Assembly (NCBI RefSeq): GCF_008728515.1
Contig: NC_044983.1
Coordinates: 125,049,139 to 125,113,138, forward strand
Origin: Papio anubis
Taxonomy: Eukaryota; Chordata; Mammalia; Primates; Cercopithecidae
Reading direction: 5' to 3'
DNA length: 64,000 nucleotides
Below the pieces are notes generated by a model. It saw only the letters and a program-made list of their open reading frames with translations, ran no database searches and was not told the DNA's origin. Shown here piece after piece: positions 1 to 12,580 of this stretch. A program made the position numbers and the translations under genes. Within the stretch, counting starts at the first letter, position 1; each line of letters starts with the position of its first letter.

Positions 1-194
1 TGCATTAATGGAAATATATAAGTATAATAGTGGAGGTGATAGTCCTTGTATAATCGCCACTAATGAGACCACACACAGTATATCTCAATTTCAGAGGAAC
101 TATTTTAAGAGAAATTTAAATAAACTGAAGGGTATTCAAAGGAGATGGACCCAAATGGTGTAGAAGAGTAACACCTTCTTATATGAAAGGGGGC

Positions 195-567
195 TGTATT
201 AGTTCGTTCTCATGCTGCTAATAAAGACATACCTGAGACTGGGTAATTTATAAAGGAAAGAGGTTTAATTGACTCACAGTTCAGCATGGCTGGGGAGGCC
301 TCGGGAAACTTACAATCATGGCTGAAGGGGAAGCAAACACGTCCTTCACATGGCAGCAGCAAGGAGAAGTACCAAGCAAAAGAGGGAAAAGCCCCTTATA
401 AAACCATCAGATCTCGTGAGAATTCACTCACTATCACGAGAAAAGCATGAGGGTAACCACCTCCATAACTAAATTGCCTCCCACTGGGTCCCTCCCATGA
501 CACGTGAGGATTATGGGAACTACAACTCAAGATGAGATTTGAGTGGGGACACAGCTAAACCATATCA
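195..567 (-). mobile_element. THE1/MST-type solitary LTR (ERVL-MaLR), reverse
   Basis: The segment starts with TGTATTAGTTCGTTCTCATG and ends with AACCATATCA. This is the reverse complement of the MaLR LTR that begins TGATATGGTTTGGCT and ends in ACTAATACA. Internal landmarks are the GAGACTGGGTAATTTATAAA block, the AGATCTCGTGAGAA block and CAAATCTCATC in reverse. No internal MaLR sequence follows, so it is a solo LTR. I see no clear target-site duplication. The subfamily (THE1 or MSTA/B) was judged by eye. Confidence 0.85.
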
Positions 568-1571
568 AGGGCTGAAGATCAGAGATGGTTAATTGGATGC
601 AGAGAAATATGGAGAGAAGGGGAGGAATAGAAGAGAGGGGCCATAGAATGTGTCTTCAAATATAGGAAAGGCTATTTTTCCATCTTCATCTTTGTGTCCC
701 CAGGTCCTGGTAGGATGCTCGGCACTAAGGTCATGCTTAATAAATTTTATTGGTTCTACTTGGTTGAAAAGTCAATCAGGTAATCAATCAGTCAATATAT
801 TCATATGGATGAACAGTGACCTGATATTGGAAATTATAGGGAAATAATAGTAATTAGCATGAATAAATTTTGAAAATAATTTTTACAGATAGGAAGGGAA
901 TTCCCTTGCCCGTGGAAGGATGACTCCTAGCGTCTGTTCAGGAAGGTGATGCTGCTGGAGGAGGGGCTCAGTGTAGAGGAATTGAAACCGGATGATGTGG
1001 ATGCTTTCCAGATTTTCTGTTTCTCAGACCAATACAAATTTTCTCCACCAAAAAAAATCAGAGGAATTACAGAGGGTTGCCAACTTTTTGCCAACAATGG
1101 ATATTACAACTAATTCAATTATCATCCACTATTGCAGTCATTCTGTAAAAACAAAAACCAAAAAAAAGCACGTTTTAACAGAAGGGAAGAAAAGGAAAAA
1201 CATGATCTCAGAAGAAAGGAAATGCTTTAAAGTCATAACCTTAGCTTTCTAAACATCACTCTCTTTTCCACACTCTTCTATAAAGCAGTGAAAACATGAC
1301 TGAGCAGCACCAGTTTGAGGGCCATATGTGAGAACTACTGAACTCAATGACTTCAAAGTCCTTCCCTGGCCCAGATACTTGCCTTTCCCAGTCCAAAAAT
1401 GGAGCCAGGCACCTAGCATGCACTCAGTGCATATCTGTGGAAGAAATGATGGAATCACTTGCAGGCATTTGATTTCAGGCAACATTCCTCATCCTCAAGA
1501 TGCAAACCCCATGCTACAAGTACAGAAGCAACTCCCCAAAAAGTTCATGGAGGAAAAAGATCAGTTAAAAC
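568..1571. other. Intergenic sequence, nothing recognised
   Basis: I find no exon-like open frame with splice sites, no RNA gene and no repeat that I can name here. Short open frames in it have no family features. Confidence 0.5.
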
Positions 1572-1583
1572 TCGTGAGGACAG

Positions 1584-1884
1584 GCTGGGCACAGTGGCTC
1601 ATGCCTGTAATCCCAGCACTTTGGAAGGTCAAGACAGGAGGATCACGAGGTCAGGAGATCGAGACCATCCTGGCTAACATGGTGAAACCCCATCTCTACT
1701 AAAAACACAAAAAATTAGCCGGGCGTGGTGGCGGGCGCCTGTAGTCCCAGCTACTCAAGAGGCTGAGGTAGGAGAATGGCGGGAGCCCGGGAGGCGGAGC
1801 TTGCAGTGAGCCGAGATCCTGCCACTGTACTCCAGCCTCGGCCACAGAGTGAAAATCCGTCCCAAAAAAAAAAGAAAAAAAAAA
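1584..1884 (+). mobile_element. AluY-like SINE with target-site duplication
   Basis: A full dimeric Alu starts at GGCTGGGCACAGTGGCTC, has the mid A-rich linker and second monomer, and ends in an A-rich tail. It is flanked by a perfect 12-bp duplication, TCGTGAGGACAG, at 1572-1583 and 1885-1896. The GATCACGAGGTCAGGAGATCG block is the AluY/AluS-late form. Confidence 0.95.
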
Positions 1885-2032
1885 TCGTGAGGACAGAAGA
1901 GAGGCTACATTGCTCTGCTCCAGCTGACCTTTGGAAAGCCATCTTCTCTCTACCACATGTATTTCCCCCACCATTAATGAACACCCTACAATTTCCATAG
2001 TAATCAGCTGTTAATAGGGCACTTGTGTTCAT

Positions 2033-2125
2033 CACATCATTTGTTCATTTATTAAATGTTTATGGAGCATTCACTGTGTACCAGGCACTGTGCTAGGTTC
2101 TGGAAAATAGAGAATATTAATAATA
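2033..2125 (-). repeat. MIR SINE fragment
   Basis: The block with GTACCAGGCACTGTGCTAGG after an ATTTATTAAATG stretch resembles the reverse-oriented 3' part of MIR. It is diverged and short. Confidence 0.45.
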
Positions 2126-2736
2126 AAGTATTCTCTCTCCTCCAGACATGGTGGTACCCCCGTTCTGTGCTCCCCAGGCATCATTACCTGTCATGTCCCC
2201 TCAAGGTGCCATAAACTCCTCCAGAGCAGGGGTTGCATCTATTTCTCTCTGGATGCCCAGTGCCTGGAAGGATGCAGTGATCAGATAGAAAGAACCAAGA
2301 CAAGCTCTGCCATATTCTCAGCCTGGATAGAAAAAAAAAAAAAAATGCCCAGATGAGTAATGTGGCTGGTGCTGATCGGGCAGCTAAAAAATATTTGATT
2401 GGATAAGCCCTGAATGCAAGGATGGCTGCACAATCTGCAGGGCCCAATAGGAAATGAAAATATAGAACTTCTTGTTCAAAATGCAGGGAAAACATGCCTT
2501 TACAGGAACTAAAATATAAAGCTTTTTTTTCTTCCTTTCATGGTTTCTTTTTCAGTTAGGCATGGTGAGGGTTTTGTATTTGTTACTCAGTATCATTCTA
2601 AGGAAAAAATCTAAGTACCATTAATTTTACTGTTCATCTTTATATTATTCCACGTTTTAAATGCAAATATAAGAGTGCTTAACTCAAATGCAGAATCACC
2701 AAAATTATATAATTCAAAATTGGTAGTCTGTATTTC

Positions 2737-2801
2737 ATTCTTACCAGAACAATGGAAACAGCACAAAGCTATTCTTACCAGAACAATGGAAACAGCACAA
2801 A
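2737..2801. repeat. 31-bp perfect tandem duplication, period 34
   Basis: Bases 2737-2767 and 2771-2801 are identical (unit starts ATTCTTACCAGAACAATGG), separated by 3 bases. The surrounding DNA is not a named repeat. Confidence 0.9.
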
Positions 2802-4044
2802 TGTTTTTATTACATTTCTTGGTACACATATATTCTACCAATGCTTTCTACCTTTGGTTTACTGACGAGTAAGGAAGGACTTCAAGGAAAGAAAACTATG
2901 GCTTAACTTATCTTCGCTTTTCATCAACCATCATTCTTGGCATAAGTGGTTGACTAATACAAGGAAGTAGCACAAATAAAAATTCATGCTTTTTTGAATG
3001 CCATTGCCTTCCTTTTGCACTCAAAGTAAGCTCTAGTTCAAATGGCCTGTCTTGTATACACTTTAAATCATGCTGATCTCCCAGACATCCTGGGTCCACC
3101 AGAGTTCTGTGCTCATGGGCATCACGAATGCCCCAATGTGAATGGCATGGTGAAGTACTGTGGACACTCACACTGTGCATCTCTCCTCTGTTCAAGTGTG
3201 TGCTTCATTGTCCCATTGGACTCCACTTACAAAACATAAGTTCAAAGATAAAAAGACTAAGAATTTAAGACTGTGGCAGCAGAGCATTAAGCTCAGAATG
3301 AGTCATCGACAAGCTCATAAAGCCATCTCTGCTTAGAGGGGCCCCAGAGTTCACAGCCAAGGGAACAGTTCCTGAAGGCTGACTGAAATGCTGAGTCCAG
3401 AGCCCTGAAGACCCAGGTTAGTTAGGCCAGGTAAAGAGGGGAGACTGGTTGCTTATGGGAGCTGCCTTAGCAAAGAGAAAAGCACCCAGGCTCTGCAAAG
3501 AAAATGGCAAATGAGGGTCTGTCTCCCTGAAGGACTCAGAGAGGAGTTTGGGATGAGAAACAAAAGAAAGAAGTTACAGTCCTCTTACACTCAGCCTCAA
3601 GAAACCTCCTAGAACCCAGAAAGGGAAAAATAGCCAATACAACACTCTGATATTCACCAGGACTCTGAGGCCTGAGCAATTTCACTGCTAGCTACAGAAG
3701 GGCCATCTTTCACATTGCTGAGAGTTGTCATGGGAACGGAAGTCAGGGGCAGTGGATTCGGCACTGGCCATGCAGCCAAGTGAGTTTTCTCCTAGGACAG
3801 GACCTAGGACAGGACCCACTCCTGGCCTTTATTCAAGCCTTGCCAGATGGAAATTGGGAATGCCATCCTTAACTAACAGCAAACGAAACCGCTGAAATGC
3901 CTCTTCTAGCACCAAGTCTTCTTCAGCTGTGGGTGAACTCTCCGGTTTTCTCTCTGGTTCACCAGCCAGATGTTGAAAACCTTTCCAACTCTGGACAATG
4001 GTCCATGCCACCGTGCCAAGGTGTCCTTGGCTAGGTACCTTTAT
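2802..4044. other. Intergenic sequence, nothing recognised
   Basis: No gene, RNA or repeat that I can name. It is moderately GC-rich around 3,300-4,000 but without CpG clustering. Confidence 0.5.
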
Positions 4045-4130
4045 GGGCCTCAGTTTCCTCATCTGAAAATAGGGGAAATAATACCTGCCTCAAAGAGATG
4101 TTGTATAGGTTAAACAAGGTAACACATGAA
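4045..4130 (+). repeat. MIR SINE fragment
   Basis: GGCCTCAGTTTCCTCATCTG followed by AAATAGGGGAAATAATACCT is the forward MIR core and 3' region. Confidence 0.6.
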
Positions 4131-4533
4131 GAAAGGAGTATTCTCTTTTTTTTCCTGACACATCCCCCTTCATTTTGTATATTCTACCTCCCTGTTCAGA
4201 AGCATTCCTGCTCTCTGTGTCCAAGAAGGTCCTGAACAAATCTTAACCCATCCATGGTGCTTCTATTTCCAGCTGTCACTGAATACTCCCTTCTTTTTTT
4301 TAATGTTTATCTATCCCACACATTAATTGGTTACATTCAGCGGGCTGACTGCTACTGTGAAAAAGCGATGAATGACATTGGATGAATTTCTAAACTCAGT
4401 GAGTCTCAGTATTGTTTGTTTATCATCAGAGTCCTTAGCACAATTCCTGACACACCAGAAGCACACAGTAGATTGAATTATGACAGTGTTCAGCTTCAAA
4501 CTCTTTTAAAAAGTTTCCCTTTGGCCTCAAAAG

Positions 4534-4554
4534 GTAGATGATTGATAGATAGAT

Positions 4555-4606
<52 letters not shown>

Positions 4607-4732
4607 TAGATAGATGCTAGATAGATAGATAATAGATGATAGACAGATGATAGATATAGATAGATGATAGACAGATAGTTGATAGAGATAGATATAGAGA
4701 GATAATAGATAGATAGTAGATGATAGATAGAT

Positions 4733-4775
<43 letters not shown>

Positions 4776-4791
4776 GATAGATAGATAGATA
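4534..4791. repeat. GATA/TAGA tetranucleotide microsatellite, compound
   Basis: About 250 bp of (GATA)n is interrupted by GATGATA, GATATAGA, GACAGATGATA and GCTAGATA variants. Two purer runs lie near 4,551-4,606 and 4,729-4,772. It will be length-polymorphic. The long tyrosine/leucine-rich reading frames across it are artefacts of the repeat. Confidence 0.97.
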
Positions 4792-4839
4792 TGGAGATAG
4801 CTATGTATCTCCACACTTCCATCATGGCCTGCCAAGGCC

Positions 4840-5225
4840 CTCTGCATTATCTAGCCCTTCCCCATTCTGTCCTCATCTCTTGTCATCCTTCCCCTTCATC
4901 ATTACTTTCCAACCCCACTAGCCTGTTTTCAAAATGTCTTCTCAAAAATGTCAATCTCTTTCCTATAATAAGGCTTCATGTAAGTTCTTCCCTCTGTCTG
5001 AAATGACCTTTCGCCACTGGTGGCAAAGCTAGTTCTTTCTCACCACAGAGGTCTCAGCTTTATTGTGGTGTTCTTTGATCATCTCATCTAAGGTGGTCTT
5101 CCAAGTTTCTGTGATGGCAGAAATTATGTCTTTGTTGTTCATCTCTGGGTACCAGCATTTAGCATTGTGCATGACACACAGTTGGTAATTAACAAATTGA
5201 ATGAATGAATGAAGGCAAGCATACA
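4840..5225 (+). repeat. L2 LINE 3'-end fragment
   Basis: The order of landmarks fits the L2 3' end: a pyrimidine-rich part, a CTCTGTCTGAAATGACC block, GAGGTCTCAGCTTTATTGTG, then a GAATGAATGAATG terminus. Confidence 0.6.
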
Positions 5226-5299
5226 TAATAAATGAAGTAAATATTATTTTTTCTTCTCCTCATGCATGCATTTTTTTCTGGGTGCTTTGCAAATGCAAA

Positions 5300-5445
5300 C
5301 AGTATCTTCCACTAGAATGCCAGCAGGGTGAGCATTATAGATTTCTTTTGTTTCCAATCTAGCATGCAGCACAGTACAGGGCTTGTATACGACACTCAAA
5401 TTTTGAGGAATGAATGAATTATTGAATAAATGAGCAAATGGGCAC
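5300..5445 (+). repeat. L2 LINE 3'-end fragment
   Basis: CACTAGAATGCCAGCAGGGT followed by a CAGCACAGTACAGGGC block and a GGAATGAATGAATTATTGAA terminus resembles the last ~140 bp of L2. Confidence 0.55.
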
Positions 5446-6254
5446 GTACCCAAAACTTGCTGGACTGAACTGAATTAAGTAAACCTGCCGGTATAAAGGA
5501 AGTGCCACATCCTTGCACCGGCCAACATGTGTTCTGCATTTGTCAGTGATGCTTTCTTGTGTTTGGTGTGTTCACATGGTCGTCACCATCAGCCTGCTAA
5601 TGGGATCATAAAGGAAGGGGAATCAGGGTCCTGGGCTTTTTCAGAGTCATCAGCTCAAAGCCCTTTTAATGTGAGTTCCTGATTCGATTGGGTGTGGAGA
5701 GAAGAGAAAAGGTGATGAATGGCCCAAATACAAGGAAAATTCAAATACCTGACTTTGTTCTTATCTCGGGAAGAATGTGACAGCCTGAAAGAGTCAGCAG
5801 CAGGCACACTGAGTCATGATGAACTAAGAAACTCAAGAATGTCCCTTGATAAATGTTTGCTGGATGAATGAATGCTTCTGTTGCTTATTACCTTTTAAGT
5901 GAATAGGGTCAAAGGTTGCTATTAACCCAAGGCTCATGGGGGAAAGATATTCTTTGTGACCTGGCAGGAATTATTACCAAGGGCAGACGAGGCCAGCAAG
6001 TTCACATGGCTAATGAAGACAGGGTCACAGGTTTGAGGTCCCCTAGAGACTAGTTATCTGCAGGCAGAGAGAAAATCTGCTTCACAGCCATATTACATGC
6101 CCTAATGCTGGGCAACCGTCTTGCAGATTCATGCATTCCTCCTGGACCATCTTGTCCAGGAGAGAAAGGTGTAGGACGGATGTGTTTGCTGAAACCCTTC
6201 ATCAAAGGAAAACAACCAAATATTTGTTTACATTTGATTAGGACATCTTACTGG
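5446..6254. other. Intergenic sequence, nothing recognised
   Basis: No gene or nameable repeat seen. Confidence 0.5.
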
Positions 6255-6610
6255 TGTTGGTGATGATGATGACAGTCGCATTTATTGAGTAGTTACTCTG
6301 TGACAGGTGGTATGCTAAGCTCTTCACATGAACTTTTTCACTTGATCTTTACATGCATGTACAATCATGCCACCTTACAAATGAGAAAACTGATATTAAC
6401 AAAATTACTTCACATCCACTCTCTTATCCATGTCATCTAATTGAATTCACGGTAGGCTTGCAAGGTAGAGTTTATTCTCTTTCTTTTACAGATGGGAAAA
6501 CTGAACGTGGAAGAGATTTTTTGATTTATCAAAAATCACTCATCTGGGAAGTGGCAGATCCTCCTACCAGATCCCGGTATTCCAAAAGTCAGGTCCATTC
6601 TCTTAGCTAG
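6255..6610 (-). repeat. MIR SINE fragments, reverse
   Basis: Two reverse-oriented MIR-like pieces lie in succession. The first runs from CATTTATTGAGTAGTTACTC to the GAGAAAACTGATATTAAC block. The second runs from TTTTACAGATGGGAAAACTG to the TCAGGTCCATTCTCTTAGC end. Confidence 0.55.
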
Positions 6611-6829
6611 GACAACACAGAGACTGTTTTTTCTTGACAAGTAGATTAATAACATGGTCTTTACACATGAAGTGTGACAAGTTGAAGACCAAGGAAAGCA
6701 AAGCTGATCATTGCGAAGAATTACCATCTAAGGGGTGACCCAGCCCAAACCCAGGGGTTTCAAGGCTGATGAGGGGGCACAATGAGATATAAAGGGAGAG
6801 ACCAAAGGGTCCTTCCTGCAAGTCCCAGC

Positions 6830-7100
6830 TGTGCCACTTACTGTGTGTGCTGGGCAAGTTACTTGACATCTCTGGGCCACTAGGCACTGTTCTAAATATT
6901 TTAAATTCATCAACTGATTCAGTCCTCATACTACCATTTGAAGTGATCATTAGTTAACCTCATTTTATGAATGAGATAACTAAAAAACAAACAGACCGAG
7001 CAGCTTATCCAAGGTACCCAACTAAAAACAGGCACAATTGGAATTTTGATCCAGGTAGTCCAGTTTTAGTGCCTGTGCTCTGAAGAGTCACTGCATGCTA
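6830..7100. repeat. Two MIR fragments in opposite orientations
   Basis: TGTGCCACTTACTGTGTGTG then GGGCAAGTTACTTGACATCT is forward MIR (about 6,830-6,880). It is followed directly by a reverse MIR piece with GGCACTGTTCTAAATATTTT and TCATTTTATGAATGAGATAA (about 6,885-7,100). Confidence 0.6.
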
Positions 7101-7127
7101 CTAGAAATAATAATAAAAGGGCAAAGG

Positions 7128-7250
7128 GCCTGGCATGATGGCACACATCCATAGTACCAGCTACTTGGGAGGCTGAGGCACAAGGATCACTTGAGCCCAG
7201 GAGTTTGAGGCCTGCCTGGGCACCATAGCAAGATCCTATCTCAAAAAATA
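7128..7250 (+). mobile_element. Monomeric Alu-like SINE (FLAM/old AluJ half)
   Basis: A single left-monomer Alu unit runs from GGGCCTGGCATGATGGCACA to an ATCTCAAAAAATAAA tail, with the TACTTGGGAGGCTGAGGCA and TCACTTGAGCCCAGGAGTTT blocks. There is no second monomer. Confidence 0.8.
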
Positions 7251-9434
7251 AACAACTTAATTAATAAAGAATAATAATAACACCTAGTTCATAGGCTTTG
7301 GGGATGTAATGCACACAAAAATGCATAGTAAAGTGTCTAACATGTAGTAGTACTTATTCAATACATGGCATATTTTATCATTGAATACATTTCTACCTTA
7401 GGAGGTTTATTTTTCAATAGGCATACAGGAATATCATGATTAGCTGCAGTTAGATGATACAGACTGATGGATGGTCCAGGATGGTCTAAGACTTGAAATT
7501 AAACATTTCGTGCATGGGCCAAGCTACAATTCCCAGAAAAGCATCTAACTCAGCAGGCCAGTTCTGGTGCTAGGCCTATTTCCTAATGATGGGTTCTAGT
7601 TCAGGGTTACCAGCAGTCACAGGAATACAAAGCAGCAAGAAAACAGGGGTAAGTGGTACTCTATACAAGTCTGTATCTAGGAGTTCCATCATCAGCCAGC
7701 AAGACCCGAATCATTGGGCTGCAACTCCAGGACAAGGCTACAAATCCTGGGGAGGAAGATCCCATGAAGGCAATCCAGGGCTGAGACGTAGATATGTTAT
7801 GAAAACAAGGGCTTGGGCACAGAGACTAAGGGAGAGATAGGTGGCTGGGATCAAGATAAAGTTTATCCCAGTTACCAGATAACTGGACAGATGATAAATA
7901 TTAGGCAGGCAACCCAAGTGGGACCTGAAATTAAGTTTCATTTGACCCATCTAGAGTTTCTTAAAACTCTCCTGCCTTGGGACAGCAGGGAGGCTCAGAG
8001 CTTGGCATGAGGGGAGACAAAGATGAGGCTGAGAGGTTCCAGCTGGCAGTGAAGAGCTCACCAAGGCTAGGATCCAGGCAGGGTACAGCACATTCAGACT
8101 AAAGCTGGATGTGCACCTGTCAGGGATGTTGGGGTGAGGATGCTGGCCTCTGGTAAACGATGGGACCAGTGATCTTTGCTATTCCTTTAACTCTGCAATC
8201 CCTTGAATGCAACAGACTCACGCAGTTTTGCTCCTCACTCCTCCCTGGATCCTCATGAGCTCACTATGGACTAAACAGAAACATGCTAGAACTGCTTTAC
8301 ACGACAGCATTTCGTTCCAAATATGGAGACAGCACAATACTCCAAGAGCTGAACCTGACAGAGATGTCTCTGAGAACAATCTCCCTACAACAGCAAAGCC
8401 ATCCTGAAACCTACAACTTCACAGCCATGCGTCTGTTTTCAAAGGTGATGCGACAGGCCATGGGGAGGCAGGAGCCCCAGGAGTGCTGCTGAGGCTCTCA
8501 AGGAGCAAGGAGGGGACAGTCCCAGTCATCAATGGAGCCTTGTGGCCTCAGTGGAAAGGGAGGAACGCCCTGTCTCAGGCATGCAACCTCCAGAGTGCAG
8601 AAGACAGCCACACTTTGCCATTATGAAACCCCAAACACTCTGGGTGTGGTGAGACTTTTAAAAGCCTATTCTGCTGTCACTGAGGAGCCTTGGAAATGTG
8701 GAGAGCATACCACCCAAGGCCATTAAATGCCCAGACAGCTCCGGACAGAGACAAGAACAAGGATCCAATGAGCTTGAGGCAGAGTGTCTCAAAGAAATAA
8801 ACATGCGGTGAAGGTATTTCCATAGCCAGTAAATACTGTCTTTCAGGGGGTTCAGAAGGAGACCAAACAGCCTCCCCCCAACATCCACCAATAAAAGAGT
8901 GACACTGTGTATCTAAGGAGTGAGCGGCCAGGCACAGAAGCCAGATTTCCCAACCACCCTTTAATTTATAGGCCATAAATGATGGAGCCCATGATCTATT
9001 GCCCCTGACTCAGGGGGGATTTATTCTGACTAAGAGCACACACAGAGCCCACTGATATAACTAATGGCCTTGGGTGGAAAAAGGTCGGGCTCTCACTAAA
9101 TGCTAAGTAAAGATGTTTGGAGCAGACAGTTATAATACTAAGGGATGATTCCAAACATCACAGGAAGCAGCAAACACTACCCATCTCAGCTGAGGTCAAG
9201 CTGCAGGGGAGAAAAACCCAGGATGCTGCAGACAGGGAGTGACAGCCTGAAGCAATTGGCAACAGAGCTTCATTTCTCACAACCTTTCCATTTTACATCT
9301 TTTCAAGTGTGCCGCTTACCCGAGCTTTCACCCATCAAAGCCCACTCTCAGGTAAAGGTTGCATCCACTCCTTCACACTGAGTTGCCAGGACTGGGAGAG
9401 CCTAAACCTCGTCTATCCCATGATTATTGCAGCT
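7251..9434. other. Intergenic sequence, nothing recognised
   Basis: About 2.2 kb without an Alu, L1 or LTR that I can identify, and without an exon-like structure. Open frames of 60-99 codons occur on both strands but lack any family signature. Such a repeat-poor block may hold old regulatory DNA, but nothing in the sequence shows it. Confidence 0.5.
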
Positions 9435-9565
9435 CCAGAGATAGTTCAGTGCCCACCACAGAATGCGGGCTTAGTAAATATTTATTCAATGAATAAAAAG
9501 ACAGAAATAGTCTGTTTTTATTTATTAATTCATTCATTCCTCCATCCATCCATTCATCCAACCAG
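9435..9565 (+). repeat. L2 3'-end fragment plus TTCA/CCAT-type simple repeat
   Basis: AGTAAATATTTATTCAATGA is an L2 terminus (to about 9,500). A short degenerate simple repeat follows at about 9,525-9,560, rich in TTCATTCA and CCATCCAT. Confidence 0.55.
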
Positions 9566-9839
9566 TGTTTCTTAAAGGGAACTTGTTACAAAGAGAGCTT
9601 CCTTCATGACCAGTGCCTGGGAGGCAAAAGAGACTTTAATAATGTTTTATTTTCACGGTGTATCTTATTGTTGTCATCTATCTATAGCAAGTGATACTGA
9701 TTTTCCATTTATGGTAGTGATTTCAATTTTCATTTTGTCTAAATTTCTTCCTCCAAAATAAGAAGTCAATTTAAATTAAAAAATCTTCAGTAAATAACCA
9801 CACAGATTTTATAATTATATGACCAAAATCTTCTGAAAT

Positions 9840-11465
9840 AAAGACATTCTCAGATGAAAGATGGCTGAGAGGATTTGTCATCAGCAGATCTGCTTGAAAA
9901 AAAGGAAGTTCTTCAGGCTGAAGAGGAATTATATCAAAAGGAAGAAAACTTCAGAATTAAAAGAAGAGTGGCATAAATGTAAATAACTCGATAAATAGAT
10001 TATTTTTCTTCTCTTAAATTCTTAAAAATATGTACAACTATTGAAAGCAAAAATTCTAACATTGTCTGGGAGGTCTCCAATGTAATAGACATAATATACA
10101 TGTCAATTACAACACCAAGGATAAGGATAAAATGACCTGGATGATGGTAAGGCATCTATGCTTTACCTGAAGTGTTAAAATATTAACTCTAAATAGAATG
10201 TGAACATTTAGGTATGTATATTGTAATTCTCAGAGAAACCACTAAATTAATATAAATATTATGACACAGAGTCATAAACAGTGTCTCTTCCCCAAACTAG
10301 ATGTGAAAGCCTTATGATTTTCTGGGCAGTAGATAGAATACTCAGAGGGTCTTCTTAACTCAGTAGTGGAAAATAATCAGTCCTAGACTAAACACTGTTC
10401 TGACCCAGCCTATAAAAAAGACATAAAAGCAATACTTCAAAAAATCTGTTTCCAAGTAACTTAACTGTGTCCCAGAACAAGACTCTATAATATAGGAACA
10501 CAAAAATATCCAGCATCAAACAGGGTAATTAGAGTCCCTAAAGGAGGTGATAGGAGACAGAAAAAAAATTAGGGGAAATATTTCTCTAAAATGTCCAAAT
10601 TTGATGAAATCTGTAAACCCACAGAATAAGAATCTCAAAACCCTGAGTACAAGTATTGAAAGAAAAACTATCAACCTAGAATTCTATGCCCAGCTTAAAT
10701 GAGTTTCAAAATCAAACTAAAATAAAGTCAAAACAAAAAACTTTTACAGATATATGAAAACTAAACAAATGTATTCACCAGCAAAGCTGCATTACAAGAA
10801 ATACAAAAAGACATCATCATTTAGGCAGAAGGAATAAGATATCAGATGGAAATGTGGCTCTACACAATTGAATTAATAGCCCTGGAAGTGGCAACTGCAT
10901 GAGTAAACATATAAGATTTTTTATTATTTAAATGTCTTTAGGCAAACTAATCTGTTTAAGCAAAAATAATAACAATGTAGTACAGATTTTATAGCACAGG
11001 TACAAGTAGAATATATGTCAAAAATATCATAAGGTTGTAAGGAGAAAAATAGATTATGCTATTGTAAGTTTTTTATACTGTACATGAAGTAGTATAATAT
11101 TACTTGAACCTAAAGCAACTTATAAAATAACAATACAGAGTTACAGCAAATAAGCCAACAAAAAAGATAAAAAGGAATTTAAAAAAATATATATGCATTC
11201 CAAAAGTAGGCAAGAAAAGGGAAACAACATATGGGCAACTTTTTAAAAAAGTGGCAAGATTATAGACTTAAACATGCCATATCAAGAATCCCATTAAATG
11301 TAAGTGGTCTAAATATCCCAATTAAAAGGCAGAGATTTTCAGAATGTGGGAAAAAGCAAGACACAAGTATATGCTTTCTACAAGAAATGTACTTTAAATA
11401 TGAAGAGACAGATTAAAAACAAAAAGGTAAGAAAAGATATAATGTATTAATACCAATCAAAAGAC
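9840..11465 (+). mobile_element. Old L1 (L1M type), 5' piece, interrupted
   Basis: Diverged L1 sequence. It includes an ORF1-end-like block near 10,660 (AACCTAGAATTCTATGCCCA) and an ORF2-start-like block near 11,290 (TAAATGTAAGTGGTCTAAAT). The AT content and many stops show age. At 11,466 it is broken by a younger L1, and it resumes at 14,351. Confidence 0.7.
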
Positions 11466-11477
11466 AGATGCATTTGG

Positions 11478-12580
11478 TATTTCATTCTCTTTGTAGCAAT
11501 TGTGAATGGGAGTTCATGCATGATTTGGCTCTCTGTTTGTTTGTTATTGGTGTATAGGAATGCTTGTGATTTTTGCACATTGATTTTGTATCCTGACACT
11601 TTGCTGAAGTTGCTTATCAACTTAAGGAGATTTTGGGCAAGATAATGGGGTTTTCTAAATATACAGTCATGTCATCTGCAAACAGAGACAACTTGACTTC
11701 CTCTCTTCCTATTCGAATACCCTTTATTTCTTTCTCTTGCCTGATTGCCCTGGCCAGAACTTCCAACACTATGCTGAATAGGAGTGGTGAGAGAGGGCAT
11801 CCCTGTCTTGTGCCAGTATTCAAGGGAATGCTTCCAGCTTTTGCCTATTCGGTTTGAGATTGGCTGTGGGTTTGTCATAAACAGCTCTTACTATTTTGAG
11901 ATGCATTCCATCAATACCAAATTTATTGAGTTTTTAGCATAAAGAGGTGTTGAATTTTATTGAAGGCATTTCTGCATCTGTTGACATAATCATGTGGTTT
12001 TTGTCATTGGTTCTGTTTATGCGATGGATTATATTTATTGATTTGCATATGTTGAACCAGCCTTGCATCCCAGGGATGAAGCCAACTTGATCGTGGTGGA
12101 TAAGCTCTTTGATGTGCTGCTAAATGTGGTTTGCCAGTATTTTATTAAGGATTTTTGCATTGATGTTCATCAGGGATATTGGCCTGAAATTTTCTGTTGT
12201 TGTTGTGTCTCTGACAGGTTTTGGTATCAGAATAATGCAGGCCTCATAAAATGAGTTAGGGAGGAACCCCTCTTTTTCTATTCTTTGGAATAGTTTCAGA
12301 AGGAATGGCACCAGCTTATCTTTTACATCTCGTAGAATTTGGCTGTGAATCCTTCTGGTCCTGGGCTTTTTTTTTTTGGTTGGTAGGCTATTAATTACTG
12401 CCTCAATTTCAGAACTTGTTATTGGTCTATTCAGGGATCGGACTTCTTCCTCGTTTAGTCTTGGGAGGGTATATGTGTCCAGGAATTTATTCATTTCTTC
12501 TAGATTTTCTAGTTTATTTGCGCAGAGGTGTTCCTAGTATTTTCTGATGGTCATTTGTATTTCTGTGGGATCAGTGGTGA
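11478..12580 (-). pseudogene. Inverted L1 ORF2 segment (reverse transcriptase region), dead
   Basis: Read on the minus strand, the segment encodes parts of L1 ORF2 protein. These include the fingers region near 12,120-12,494 (with NSLPTKK) and the palm block near 11,640-11,820 with the FADD catalytic motif. Stops and frameshifts break it, and it has no promoter or ORF1. It was copied together with the forward segment that follows. Confidence 0.85.

Noticed and set aside
4496..4847. Long tyrosine/leucine/serine-rich open frames on the minus strand
   Set aside because: They are translations of the GATA microsatellite, not genes.
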